Counted from the stretch's first letter, positions 18,032 to 26,385 are shown. The stretch is DNA of 64,000 nucleotides from an uncultured Prevotellaceae bacterium (GCA_900315095.1 OMXS01000002.1:1-64000), one strand, 5' to 3'. The notes: a model not told the origin generated them from the letters alone. Translations and numbers: made by a program.

Positions 18032-18796
18032 TTAAATTCTTATGTTTGATTTCTTAATAGAACACTTCGCTAAATCCTCAGTACGATTAAGAAAATCGCA
18101 GATCATATCCGCTGCTCCATCTTTTATGAATGGAGATAAAATGACTTCGTCAATTACGTTACCACAATTGACATTTAACAGCATGGGTAATTCAATAAAG
18201 ATGCTATCTGAGAGTTCTTTACGGCAACTATTCTTTTGGGGCTCAAAATAGAATCGCAACTCTTCTTCATTTGAGAAATGATGACTCTTGGTAAATGCTA
18301 ACTCTTTGATTGTTTGAGAAGGGTTGTAGCCGCAATAAGTCATTTTTCCACAATATATAGTGTAGTCGTTAGGTGTTATAGAGTCAACAAATTTATCAAT
18401 TGTAGTCTGAATTCGTACACCGATTTTTGAAGTATAAGATTTCCACATAAGATAGTTCTCGTCGCTTCTAAGTGTCCAACATGAAACAGGCCATTCTTTT
18501 ATTTCGTCAAAATCGTGGCTCCTATCCATATATACATTAACTTCATCTTCTACAAAAGTTTTGTCTTTGAACAAGTGTCCTCCAACAGCGCGAAAAGGCA
18601 TTACTTGTTTGATTGGAAGCCGTTTTTCATTTCGGTCTTCAAATTCCCGTTTTATTGACACATAAAACTTTTTCCTTTTTACCATGTCCAAAAAGAAATC
18701 GAAGTCCATGTATTTATAGATTGGTGTATCAGGACTTAATTCAGGATGCAGGTAGTATATTTTCTCATCATAGGTGTCGAATGAACGTATTTCCAT
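18032..18796 (-). CDS. DUF2971-like protein
   Basis: A 254-residue cytoplasmic protein with the hallmarks of DUF2971: an N-terminal IYKYMDFDFFLDMVKRKKF-type segment (near 27), a central block WPVSCWTLRSDENYLMWKSY followed by IGVRIQTT, and EEELRFYF in the C-terminal half. DUF2971 proteins have no established biochemical role and are frequent in accessory and defence-rich DNA. It is the first gene of a three-gene operon. A putative terminated small RNA lies 60 bp upstream on the same strand. Confidence 0.8.
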   Translation of the reverse strand: MEIRSFDTYDEKIYYLHPELSPDTPIYKYMDFDFFLDMVKRKKFYVSIKREFEDRNEKRLPIKQVMPFRAVGGHLFKDKTFVEDEVNVYMDRSHDFDEIKEWPVSCWTLRSDENYLMWKSYTSKIGVRIQTTIDKFVDSITPNDYTIYCGKMTYCGYNPSQTIKELAFTKSHHFSNEEELRFYFEPQKNSCRKELSDSIFIELPMLLNVNCGNVIDEVILSPFIKDGAADMICDFLNRTEDLAKCSIKKSNIRI

Positions 18797-18855
18797 ATAC
18801 TTAAATTTTCCTTACCCACCCCAGTAAGAAAACTCACAAATTGATTGATTATGTA

Positions 18856-19174
18856 TAAAAAAGACGTGGGTGTCAGTACTTGTTACTCATCCCACGCATC
18901 GAGGCTCTGGCATCGCCCTACTTGTCAGAACGAGCAACACCGAAGCCCACGTCGATATGTATAAAAGACAATAATAGCAAAGGCCAAAATAGGCTGTCTG
19001 CGTTCTATTGTCGAACAATACATATCAATGGGGCGTCATTGTTGCTTTGTTATTTGACAAGTATTTGGAACTGCCAGATTCCGATGCGTCAAGCACAAAG
19101 CGTCAAGTAACGCCTTTTTTAGATTACTCTTCCTTCTGTTTCTGCATATTTGGCATACACTTCAGTTGGAGAAT
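18856..19174 (-). ncRNA. Putative small RNA (element A)
   Basis: A roughly 320-nt unit on the minus strand with its own -7 box and a terminator, and no long reading frame (only an 11-codon frame at 19155-19123). Near the 3' end GACGTGGG (complement of 18946-18953) can pair with CCCACGTC (complement of 18863-18870). The same CCCACG can instead pair with a nearer CGTGGG (complement of 18891-18896). A run of six T follows. Inner pairing GTTGCTC/GAGTAAC has one mismatch. The 3' part shares CCAGAGCCTC and CGTGGGCTTC with element C (CCAGAACCTC, CGTGGACTTT). A 10-bp direct repeat ATGTATAAAA flanks it (18851-18860, 18957-18966). Confidence 0.45.
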
Positions 19175-19179
19175 CGGTG

Positions 19180-19187
19180 CAAAGATA
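19180..19187 (-). promoter_or_regulatory. Promoter of putative small RNA A
   Basis: A perfect TATCTTTG on the minus strand followed by CACCG. There is no gene start within 380 bp downstream, which points to a non-coding transcript or a long leader. Confidence 0.55.
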
Positions 19188-19282
19188 GATAATATTTTTG
19201 AAATAAAGTGCTTTTCCTTCAAAAATATTGTATTTACACAATATCTATATTTTAAATAGATAATATTAATAGCAAATGATTC

Positions 19283-19322
19283 AAAAAAGCAACATTGGGA
19301 ACATTCCAAATGTTGCTTTTTA
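19283..19322 (-). terminator. iorB terminator
   Basis: AAAAGCAACATT at 19285-19296 pairs perfectly with AATGTTGCTTTT at 19309-19320, and T residues follow on the minus strand. It lies 19 bp after the iorB stop. Confidence 0.8.
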
Positions 19323-19340
19323 CGAAATCTAATGATTAGG

Positions 19341-19913
19341 CTATTTCTGAGCCTCTCGTCCCAGTGTGAGTGCCTTGATATTGGCATCAACTATCTTCTC
19401 GCCCTTGCGGCCGAATACGCGGCGGATGGCATCCTCGAGTTTCGAGTATTCTATGCCTAGTGCCTTTTGTGCAGCACCAAGCAGAATGACATTTGCAGAG
19501 CGTGGCACGTTGTTCTCCTTCGCCATCTTCTCGATGTCGAGCACGATGACATTGCTTATCTTTGCCAGGTCGGCGTTGATTTTCTCCATGTCGGGATAGT
19601 TGGGGATATTGACAAAGGGAGTGCTGCTGGTGATTATCCATCCCTCCTTGTTGAGGTAGGGCAGATAGCGCAGCGCCTCCATTGGTTCCATCGAGATAAT
19701 CACGTTGGCGCCACCCTTGGCGATAAGGTCGCTGTTGATGGGTTCTGACGAGATGCGCAAGTTCGACTGCACGTCACCGCCTCGTTGGCTCATGCCGTGC
19801 ACCTCGGCCTGCTTGATGTAAAGGTTCTCGTTCATGGCTGCCTCGCCTATGATTGTGGCGATGGAGAGGATTCCTTGTCCTCCCACACCGCAAAGGATTA
19901 TGTCTGTTTTCAT
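19341..19913 (-). CDS. iorB: Indolepyruvate ferredoxin oxidoreductase, beta subunit
   Basis: The 190-residue gamma-type subunit of the enzyme that decarboxylates aryl pyruvates to aryl-acetyl-CoA with ferredoxin as electron acceptor. The N terminus has the family motif GVGGQGILSIATIIGEAA, and EVHGMSQRGGDVQS follows near 45. The ATG at 19913 overlaps the iorA stop codon (ATGA, 4 bp), which suggests translational coupling; the longer open frame to 19970 would lie inside iorA. Last gene of the nitrilase-iorA-iorB unit. Confidence 0.93.
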   Translation of the reverse strand: MKTDIILCGVGGQGILSIATIIGEAAMNENLYIKQAEVHGMSQRGGDVQSNLRISSEPINSDLIAKGGANVIISMEPMEALRYLPYLNKEGWIITSSTPFVNIPNYPDMEKINADLAKISNVIVLDIEKMAKENNVPRSANVILLGAAQKALGIEYSKLEDAIRRVFGRKGEKIVDANIKALTLGREAQK

Positions 19914-21532
19914 TTCTGTCCCTCCTGTGCTTTCTTTTGTTTCAGATGTCTTTGAAGTGTCTGCATGCACTCGCGTCGCGGAATGATGACAGACGTGCCT
20001 TTATAATTGATTTCCTCACGGATGATGCGGGTAATCTCGGGCATGTTCTTAGGCAGAGGAACCACCACATGCAGGTGTTCGTCGCTAAGGCCGAGTCCGC
20101 GGCAGATGGCCTCAAACTTATTTGTTCCGGCAGAGTCTTGTCCGCCAGTCATTCCCGTGGTGAGGTTGTCGCTGATGATAACGGTTATGTTTGCGTTCTC
20201 GTTGATGGCATCGAGCAGTCCTGTCATTCCCGAGTGGGTGAATGTAGAGTCGCCGATGATAGCTACTGCCGGCCATTGTCCTGCATCGGCAGCACCCTTC
20301 GCCATTGTGATGCTGGCACCCATGTCAACACAAGAGTGGATGGCACGGAACGGCGGCAGGAATCCGAGTGTGTAGCAGCCGATGTCGCCGAAGACGCGTG
20401 CATTGTCGTATTCGCGCAGCACTTCATTGAGCGCAGCATATACATCGCGGTGGCCGCAACCCTGACAGAGGGCTGGCGGACGTGGCACCACATCCTCGCA
20501 TGGAGCATAGCATTGGTCAGTCTCTATGCCGAAGGCCTTCTTCACGATGTCGGGATTCAACTCTCCTGTGCGTGGCAGTTCGCCTGTCAACTTGCCCATG
20601 ATGTTCTTTGCCTCGCCGACACCTCTTATAATATCCTCGATGAATGGCTGTCCTTCTTCAACAACCAGTATCTTGTCGCATTCTTCCATAAGTTCGCGCA
20701 CCAGTTTCTTTGGCAGAGGATACTGCGAAATCTTCAGAATAGGGTAGGGGCATCCTGTTGGGAAACACTCGTTGACGTAATTATATCCGATGCCGCTTGC
20801 TATGATGCCCAATGGGTGATGAGTGTTGTCTGTTGGCTGTTTGAGGAAGTTATATTTAGAGTTTACAGCATCCTCTTCGAGTTGCGCCTGCTGTGCTGTG
20901 ACGATGTCGTTGCGCTTGCGTGCATTTGCCGGTAGCAACACCCAACTGCTTGCAATGGCGTTATAGTTGAGTTCGTTCTCTTTGCGTGGTTCTGCAGCAA
21001 CATTAACCACGGCACGCGAGTGTGCCATGCGGGTGGTTACGCGCATCAATACCGGCAGGTGTTGCTTCTCGGAATACTCGAAAGCATCTGCCATCATATC
21101 GTAAGCCTCTTGCTGAGAACTTGGCTCAAATGTTGGGATAAGTGCGAACTTGCCGTAGAAGCGAGAGTCCTGCTCGTCCTGCGATGAGTGCATCGAAGGG
21201 TCGTCGGCAACGAGAACCACTACGCCACCGTTCACTCCTGTCATTCCTGAGTTAACAAACGGGTCGGCGCAGACGTTCAGTCCCACGTGCTTCATGCACA
21301 CCATAGCGCGTTTTCCCATGAACGACATTCCGAGGGCGGCTTCCATTGCCGTCTTCTCGTTGGTGCTCCAACGGCTGTGAATGCCACGCTCCTTTGCTAT
21401 GGCATTGCCTTGGATAAACTCTGTAATCTCGGTCGAAGGCGTGCCAGGATAAGCATACACTCCTGAAAGACCGGCATGTATGGCTCCTAGTGCTATTGCC
21501 TCGTCGCCCAGTAAAAGTTTTCTTTCTGTCAT
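19910..21532 (-). CDS. iorA: Indolepyruvate ferredoxin oxidoreductase, alpha subunit
   Basis: A 540-residue thiamine-diphosphate-dependent 2-oxoacid oxidoreductase subunit acting on indolepyruvate, phenylpyruvate or similar acids. The pyrimidine-binding domain begins with ALGAIHAGLSGVYAYPGTPS; a CxxC motif LCQGCGHRDVY is near 345; the thiamine-binding region is GDSTFTHSGMTGLLDAI near 405. Archaeal IorA carries a C-terminal eight-Cys ferredoxin domain. This protein ends at KKAQEGQK without it, as I recall for other Bacteroidales forms. It lies 42 bp after the nitrilase gene and overlaps iorB by 4 bp. Confidence 0.93.
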   Translation of the reverse strand: MTERKLLLGDEAIALGAIHAGLSGVYAYPGTPSTEITEFIQGNAIAKERGIHSRWSTNEKTAMEAALGMSFMGKRAMVCMKHVGLNVCADPFVNSGMTGVNGGVVVLVADDPSMHSSQDEQDSRFYGKFALIPTFEPSSQQEAYDMMADAFEYSEKQHLPVLMRVTTRMAHSRAVVNVAAEPRKENELNYNAIASSWVLLPANARKRNDIVTAQQAQLEEDAVNSKYNFLKQPTDNTHHPLGIIASGIGYNYVNECFPTGCPYPILKISQYPLPKKLVRELMEECDKILVVEEGQPFIEDIIRGVGEAKNIMGKLTGELPRTGELNPDIVKKAFGIETDQCYAPCEDVVPRPPALCQGCGHRDVYAALNEVLREYDNARVFGDIGCYTLGFLPPFRAIHSCVDMGASITMAKGAADAGQWPAVAIIGDSTFTHSGMTGLLDAINENANITVIISDNLTTGMTGGQDSAGTNKFEAICRGLGLSDEHLHVVVPLPKNMPEITRIIREEINYKGTSVIIPRRECMQTLQRHLKQKKAQEGQK

Positions 21533-21574
21533 TTTATGTTATGTTTGTAAGTTTATAATCTATTGTAATGCCGC

Positions 21575-22330
21575 TCAACTCTCAACGTCGGCGTCATTTA
21601 AAACGGGGAATTTCTTGCGGAAAGACTGTAACCGCTCGATGTCTATTTCAGCAGCAGTCGAACATTCCTTGTCATCCTCGCAGCGAACCATTACGTCGCC
21701 GTAAGGGCTGACAATTACCGAGTGGCCGCAGTACTCGCATTTCGGGTCGGTTCCGATGCGGTTAACGCCTGCCACATAACACTGGTTCTCCATCGCACGT
21801 GCTTTCAGCAGAGTGTCCCATACATGGATGCGGCTTGTGGGCCATGCAGCCACGAAAATCATCATGTCATAGTCGCCATGATTGCGGCAGAACACAGGGA
21901 AACGGAGGTCGTAGCACACCTGTAGCATGATTCTTACACCCCGCCATTCCACAACCACGCGGCTCTCGCCTCTTGTGTAGTGCTCATCCTCGCCAGCATA
22001 GGAGAACAAGTGGTGCTTGTCGTATAATGTAACATTGCCGTCTGGCTTCACGAAAAAGAGGCGGTTGCGGTATTTGTCGCCATCCTTTATGGCTATGCTG
22101 CCTGCTATTGCGGCATCTTTCTCTGCAGCCTTAAGTTTCATCCATATCAAGGTGTCGCAGTTCTCATCCTCTGCAATGCCCTCTGGACATGTGGCGAAGC
22201 CCGTTGAAAACATCTCGGGAAGAACATACAAATCGGCTTCCGGTGCATTGTCAATCATGGCATTCGCTTTGCTGACGTTCACCGAAGGACTGTTCCATGC
22301 AATATCCATCTGAATGATAGAGGTTTTCAT
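21575..22330 (-). CDS. Nitrilase-superfamily amidohydrolase (omega-amidase type)
   Basis: A 251-residue carbon-nitrogen hydrolase with the catalytic triad E39 (VLPEMF), K105 (YDKHHLF) and C139 (QVCYDLRFP). The sequence type is close to YafV/Nit2 omega-amidases, which hydrolyse 2-oxoglutaramate or 2-oxosuccinamate formed by glutamine or methionine transaminations. The ATG at 22330 gives the family start MKTSIIQMDIAW; an upstream Met at 22375 is less likely. It precedes iorA by 42 bp and probably shares its transcript, which links it to transamination chemistry. Its promoter is not clear; a weak CAACTTTG lies near 22410. Confidence 0.88.
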   Translation of the reverse strand: MKTSIIQMDIAWNSPSVNVSKANAMIDNAPEADLYVLPEMFSTGFATCPEGIAEDENCDTLIWMKLKAAEKDAAIAGSIAIKDGDKYRNRLFFVKPDGNVTLYDKHHLFSYAGEDEHYTRGESRVVVEWRGVRIMLQVCYDLRFPVFCRNHGDYDMMIFVAAWPTSRIHVWDTLLKARAMENQCYVAGVNRIGTDPKCEYCGHSVIVSPYGDVMVRCEDDKECSTAAEIDIERLQSFRKKFPVLNDADVES

Positions 22331-22480
22331 TTGTTCTTCCTGACTGCTTAGTTCTCTTTCGCCTGATAGTGGCAACCAGTTTTATGGCTGCGGTTTTCTT
22401 TTGACGAGTGCAAAGTTGCAAAAAATAATCCGAAAAGAAAAATAAATTCAGAATTATTTTGTCGTTTCCATTCTAATTCG

Positions 22481-22488
22481 TACCTTTG
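22481..22488 (+). promoter_or_regulatory. infC operon promoter -7 box
   Basis: TACCTTTG followed by CACC, 37 bp before infC. The infC-rpmI-rplT cluster therefore has its own promoter and does not depend on thrS. Confidence 0.65.
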
Positions 22489-22525
22489 CACCCGATTTTC
22501 GAAAATAGTCACTTAAAAACATTTG

Positions 22526-23215
22526 ATGAAGAACGACAAGAAAGGTAATCAATACCGTGTCAACGAGCTGATACGTGCTCGTGAAGTGAGAATTGTGGGC
22601 GATGGCGGCTCTTCCGTTATGCCTACGCGCGAAGCATTAGATATGGCTCGCCAGCAAGGTGTAGACCTTGTGGAGATTTCTCCTAATGCAAATCCTCCAG
22701 TATGTCGTCTCATCGACTATTCAAAATTCCTCTACCAGCAGAAGAAGCGTGCTAAGGAGATGAAGCAGAAGCAGGTGAAGCAGGAGATAAAAGAAATACG
22801 CTTCGGGCCTCAGACCGACGAGCACGACTACAACTTCAAGCTGAAGCATGCAAAGGAATTCCTTGAGGAAGGTAACAAGGTGCGTGCTTATGTGTTCTTC
22901 AAAGGACGCTCGATATTGTTCAAGGAGCAGGGAGAAGTGCTGCTGTTGCGTTTTGCTAACGACCTTGAGGAATACGGTAAGGTGGAGCAGATGCCAAGTC
23001 TTGAGGGCAAGAAGATGTTCCTCTACCTCTCACCAAAGAAGGCAGGTGTGGCTAAGAAGAGCCAGCAGAAGCGCGACCGCGAACGCGACGAGGCTGAAGC
23101 AAAGGCAGAGGTGGCAAAGCAGGCCGAGACAGAGGCAGCAGCAAAGGGCGGAATCTTCGCTAATGTAAAAGGCGGAGACGAAATCCTTGCAAAGCTCAAA
23201 GGAGAAGAAGATTAA
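22526..23215 (+). CDS. infC: Translation initiation factor IF-3
   Basis: A 229-residue IF-3 that binds the 30S subunit and checks the start codon. The N domain is at about 8-77 ([17 protein letters not shown]), the linker is Lys-rich, and the C domain is at about 83-168 ([19 protein letters not shown]). Residues 170-229 are a charged Ala/Glu/Lys-rich extension. The codon before the ATG is TTG in frame; the ATG at 22526 fits the family start [14 protein letters not shown]. infC uses ATG here, not the rare AUU used in E. coli. First gene of infC-rpmI-rplT. Confidence 0.96.
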   Translation: MKNDKKGNQYRVNELIRAREVRIVGDGGSSVMPTREALDMARQQGVDLVEISPNANPPVCRLIDYSKFLYQQKKRAKEMKQKQVKQEIKEIRFGPQTDEHDYNFKLKHAKEFLEEGNKVRAYVFFKGRSILFKEQGEVLLLRFANDLEEYGKVEQMPSLEGKKMFLYLSPKKAGVAKKSQQKRDRERDEAEAKAEVAKQAETEAAAKGGIFANVKGGDEILAKLKGEED

Positions 23216-23227
23216 AGAAGATTTCGG

Positions 23228-23266
23228 GTGCGCGTAACGTCAGGTATATACGTTGCCGCCCCACAT
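23228..23266 (+). promoter_or_regulatory. Hairpin between infC and rpmI
   Basis: GCGTAACGT pairs with ACGTTGCCGC (one bulged C) around a CAGGTATAT loop. There is no T run, so it is more likely a translational control or processing site, for example for L20 autoregulation, than a terminator. That role is inference. Confidence 0.4.
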
Positions 23267-23295
23267 TAATAAAACAATAATTAAATTACAAAAAA

Positions 23296-23493
23296 ATGCC
23301 AAAAGTAAAGACAAATTCCGGTGCTAAGAAGCGTTTCCGTTTCACCGGTACAGGCAAGGTAAAGCGCAATCATGCTTACCACAGCCACATTCTGACAAAG
23401 AAGACAAAGAAGCAGAAGAGAAACCTTGTTCATTCTGCAATAGTAGACAACAGCAACTTGAAGCAGGTACGCGATTTGCTCTGCCTCCGTTAA
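23296..23493 (+). CDS. rpmI: Large ribosomal subunit protein bL35
   Basis: A 65-residue basic protein of the 50S subunit. [20 protein letters not shown] and the internal [16 protein letters not shown] are typical of bL35. It lies 80 bp after infC and 26 bp before rplT, the conserved order in most bacteria. Confidence 0.97.
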   Translation: MPKVKTNSGAKKRFRFTGTGKVKRNHAYHSHILTKKTKKQKRNLVHSAIVDNSNLKQVRDLLCLR

Positions 23494-23519
23494 TCATTAA
23501 TTAAGAAAGGAAAGAAACT

Positions 23520-23864
23520 ATGCCAAGATCAGTAAATCACGTTGCTTCAAGAGCAAAGAGAAAGAGAATACTTAAGCTTACACGCGGCTACTTTGGCGCA
23601 CGTAAGAACGTTTGGACCGTTGCCAAGAACACTTGGGAGAAAGGTCTTACCTATGCATATCGCGACCGCAAGAACAAGAAGCGCACTTTCCGTGCACTCT
23701 GGATTCAGCGTATCAATGCTGCTGCACGTCTCGAGGGTATGAGCTACTCACAGTTGATGGGCGCTCTTCACAAGGCTGGTATCGAGATCAACCGCAAGGT
23801 CCTCGCTGACCTCGCTGTTAACAATCCCGATGCATTCAAGGCTATCGTTGACAAGGTGAAGTAA
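23520..23864 (+). CDS. rplT: Large ribosomal subunit protein bL20
   Basis: A 114-residue rRNA-binding assembly protein of the 50S subunit. [36 protein letters not shown] and the C-terminal [20 protein letters not shown] segment are classic bL20. In other bacteria bL20 represses its own operon. Last gene of the cluster; a strong terminator follows, and then a putative 6S-like RNA gene. Confidence 0.98.
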   Translation: MPRSVNHVASRAKRKRILKLTRGYFGARKNVWTVAKNTWEKGLTYAYRDRKNKKRTFRALWIQRINAAARLEGMSYSQLMGALHKAGIEINRKVLADLAVNNPDAFKAIVDKVK

Positions 23865-23907
23865 ATTAAACATTCCGGAGTTCGCCTCTGGTAAATGTTG
23901 CACATAT

Positions 23908-23948
23908 AATAATCGTCAGACATTTATTTGCCTGACGATTATTTTTTT
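23908..23948 (+). terminator. rplT terminator
   Basis: AATAATCGTCAG at 23908-23919 pairs perfectly with CTGACGATTATT at 23932-23943, followed by eight T. Confidence 0.9.
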
Positions 23949-24020
23949 TCGTTTATTATCCATTTTTACTCGTTTTGTAATTTTTTTTCGCAAATATTTT
24001 GTGGGTAATAAAAAAATGAT

Positions 24021-24028
24021 TACATTTG
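24021..24028 (+). promoter_or_regulatory. Promoter of the rplT-downstream RNA
   Basis: The -7 box TACATTTG is followed by CAAAG. An upstream TTTTG near 23997-24001 is a suitable -33 element. No coding gene on this strand starts downstream. Confidence 0.65.
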
Positions 24029-24247
24029 CAAAGAATTGAGAACGCACTCTCAAACATTATGAATATTTAGAATATTAGCATATTTATCAGAACGGAAATC
24101 TGGACATTTCCACCATGGGAAATACACACTACACAGGTAATAATGCATAATATTAAGTTAATCGCTTTCGGCGTGGACTTTGATTAATTGTGTAGAAGGT
24201 AGTCCAGAACCTCCGGCAATAAGTCACTTGTCCACGCTTCTTTTTTA
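24029..24247 (+). ncRNA. Candidate 6S / Bacteroidales-1 RNA (element C)
   Basis: A roughly 215-nt independent transcript with promoter and terminator and no useful reading frame. It opens with a hairpin (TTGAGA/TCTCAA, about 24036-24053). It then forms a nested rod: TCTGGAC 24099-24105 with GTCCAGA 24202-24208, CTACACA 24129-24135 with TGTGTAG 24189-24195, and TTAATC with GATTAA around an apical CGCTTTCGGCG hairpin. The 3' GCGTGGAC (24171-24178) can pair with GTCCACGC (24230-24237) before TTCTTTTTT. Bacteroidales-1 RNAs, since proposed to be 6S RNAs, lie just downstream of the L20 gene with such promoters. The position matches; the assignment is from memory of that description. Confidence 0.65.
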
Positions 24248-24252
24248 TCATC

Positions 24253-26385
24253 TTAAAACTTCATTGTCAACGAGATACGGTTGCGGCGACGGTCAATAGC
24301 AAGTACCTTCACCTGAACATGCTGGTGCAGGTGAACCACGTCGTTAGGGTCTTTTACATACTTGTTGGCGAGTTGCGAGATGTGTACAAGACCGTCTTGA
24401 TGAACGCCGATGTCAACGAACGCTCCGAAGTTAGTTATGTTGGTCACGATGCCTGGCAGTATCATACCTTCCACAAGGTCGTCAACCTCCTTTACTCTCG
24501 GGTCAAACTCGAACTCCTCTATCTGCTGTCGCGGGTCGCGTCCAGGCTTTTCCAGTTCCTGCATAATGTCGTTCAGGGTGGGCAAACCAATCTCGCCGCC
24601 TACATAACGTTTGATGTCTATGCTCTCGCGTTTGGTCTTGTCGCTGATAAGTTCTGCCACGCTGCATCCGCAGTCTTTGGCCATGTGTTCCACCACAGCA
24701 TAACTCTCTGGGTGTACGGCGGTGTTGTCAAGCGGGTTCTTACCGTCCCTAATACGCAGGAAACCAGCACATTGCTCGTATGCCGATGGTCCCAGACGCG
24801 GCACTTTCTTCAGTTTCTCACGACTGTCAAATGCACCGTTCTCGCGGCGGTAGTCCACGATGTTCTTTGCCAGCGTCGGTCCCAGTCCGCTGACGTATGT
24901 CAGCAGTTGCTGTGATGCCGTGTTGAGGTCTATGCCAACAGAGTTTACGCATAGTTCCACCGTCTGGTCAAGAGAGTGCTTGAGTTTCGTCTGGTCAACA
25001 TCGTGCTGGTATTGTCCCACGCCGATGCTCTTGGCATCAATCTTTACAAGTTCGGCAAGAGGGTCCATCAGTCGTCTGCCTATGGATACTGCGCCGCGCA
25101 CCGTAACGTCCTCGTCGGGGAACTCCTCGCGCGCAAGTTTCGATGCCGAGTAGATGCTTGCACCGTCCTCGCTGACGACAAATAGTTTTGGCGAAGGCTG
25201 CAGCGAAGAAACGCTATCAGCCACAAACTCCTTTGTCTCGCGGCTTGCTGTGCCGTTACCTATGGCTATTGCCTCGATGTTGTAGTCGGAAATCATTTTC
25301 TGCAGGTGCATGCGTGCCTGCATGGTGTGGTTTACTGGCGGGTGAGGGAATATCGCCTCATGGTATAGAAGGTTGCCCTGTGCGTCGAGACACACCACCT
25401 TGCATCCCGTGCGGAACCCTGGGTCGATGCCCATCACGCGCTTCTGTCCCAAAGGAGGAGAGAGCAGCAGTTGTCTCAGGTTTTCCGTGAACACCTTTAT
25501 TGCCTCGTCATCGGCGCGCTCCTTGCTCGAGGCAGCAAACTCTGTCTCTATCGAGGGGCACAGCAGTCGCTTGTATCCATCCTCCACAGCCTCTGCAACG
25601 AGTCTCTGACATGGCCCGTTGCCGTGTACATAATGCCTGCAAAGACGGCTGATGCATTGTTCGTCGTCGGTGGTTATCGTTACGCGAAGAATGCCCTCTG
25701 CCTCACCGCGGCGCATGGCAAGCAGACGATGTGACGAGCAACGACGCAGCGGCTCGCTGAAGTCGAAGTAGTCGGAGTATTTTGCTGCCTCGTCGGTTTC
25801 CTTTTTCTTGCTCACCACCTTCGAGCGTATCACGGCATCACGGCGGAACTGCTGTCTCACCTGCTGTCGTGAGCCCTCGTCCTCGCTCACTTGCTCAGCA
25901 ATGATATCCTTTGCTCCCTGCAGCGCAGCGTCTATGTCTTTTACATCGCCGCGCACAAACCTCTCAGCAGCCTTCCGTGGCTGTTGCTCGCGTTGCATCA
26001 TCAATAATGTCGCCAACGGCTCCAGTCCTTGCTCTCGAGCCACCGCAGCACGCGTCCTGCGCTTTGGCTTGTATGGCAGGTAGATATCCTCAAGCACCGT
26101 TGCACTCCATGTCTCGTCTATGCGCTGTTGCAGTTCGTTGGTCATACGGCCCTGCTCCGTGATGGTCTTCACGATGGTCTCCTTGCGTTTCTGAATCTCC
26201 TTCAGCCGCTCGTTCATATCCGAGATTTTCGCTATCTGCACCTCGTCGAGGCCTCCTGTGCGCTCCTTGCGGTAACGTGATATAAAAGGTATGGTGCAAC
26301 CATCTTCCAGCAGTTTCAGCGTGTTCTCCACTCCCTGTTGTGGCAGTTGCAGTTCGCTTGCTATTATTTTAGTGAAAATGTTCAT
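24253..26385 (-). CDS. tex: Tex-family transcription accessory RNA-binding protein
   Basis: A 710-residue cytoplasmic Tex/YhgF protein. The N-terminal helical domain (SELQLPQQGVENTLKLLEDG) is followed by a YqgF-like nuclease-fold domain near 320 (MGIDPGFRTGCKVVCLD), tandem helix-hairpin-helix motifs (VSGLGPTLAKNIVDYRRENG and KVPRLGPSAYEQCAGF) and a C-terminal S1 RNA-binding domain from about 637. Tex proteins bind RNA and affect transcription and stress tolerance. Length and architecture are normal. The stop codon lies directly against the terminator of the convergent small RNA. Confidence 0.95.
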   Translation of the reverse strand: MNIFTKIIASELQLPQQGVENTLKLLEDGCTIPFISRYRKERTGGLDEVQIAKISDMNERLKEIQKRKETIVKTITEQGRMTNELQQRIDETWSATVLEDIYLPYKPKRRTRAAVAREQGLEPLATLLMMQREQQPRKAAERFVRGDVKDIDAALQGAKDIIAEQVSEDEGSRQQVRQQFRRDAVIRSKVVSKKKETDEAAKYSDYFDFSEPLRRCSSHRLLAMRRGEAEGILRVTITTDDEQCISRLCRHYVHGNGPCQRLVAEAVEDGYKRLLCPSIETEFAASSKERADDEAIKVFTENLRQLLLSPPLGQKRVMGIDPGFRTGCKVVCLDAQGNLLYHEAIFPHPPVNHTMQARMHLQKMISDYNIEAIAIGNGTASRETKEFVADSVSSLQPSPKLFVVSEDGASIYSASKLAREEFPDEDVTVRGAVSIGRRLMDPLAELVKIDAKSIGVGQYQHDVDQTKLKHSLDQTVELCVNSVGIDLNTASQQLLTYVSGLGPTLAKNIVDYRRENGAFDSREKLKKVPRLGPSAYEQCAGFLRIRDGKNPLDNTAVHPESYAVVEHMAKDCGCSVAELISDKTKRESIDIKRYVGGEIGLPTLNDIMQELEKPGRDPRQQIEEFEFDPRVKEVDDLVEGMILPGIVTNITNFGAFVDIGVHQDGLVHISQLANKYVKDPNDVVHLHQHVQVKVLAIDRRRNRISLTMKF

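Noticed and set aside
18880..19390. Small frames (76-88 codons) between iorB and the DUF2971 gene
   Set aside because: They run through a terminator, promoter and putative RNA; no coding character.
22523..22528. Unusual TTG start of infC
   Set aside because: The next codon is ATG and gives the standard N terminus, so a rare start is not needed.
24029..24247. Element C as tmRNA, SRP RNA or RNase P RNA
   Set aside because: No tag peptide or acceptor-stem ends, no SRP tetraloop motif and no conserved RNase P core motifs were found.
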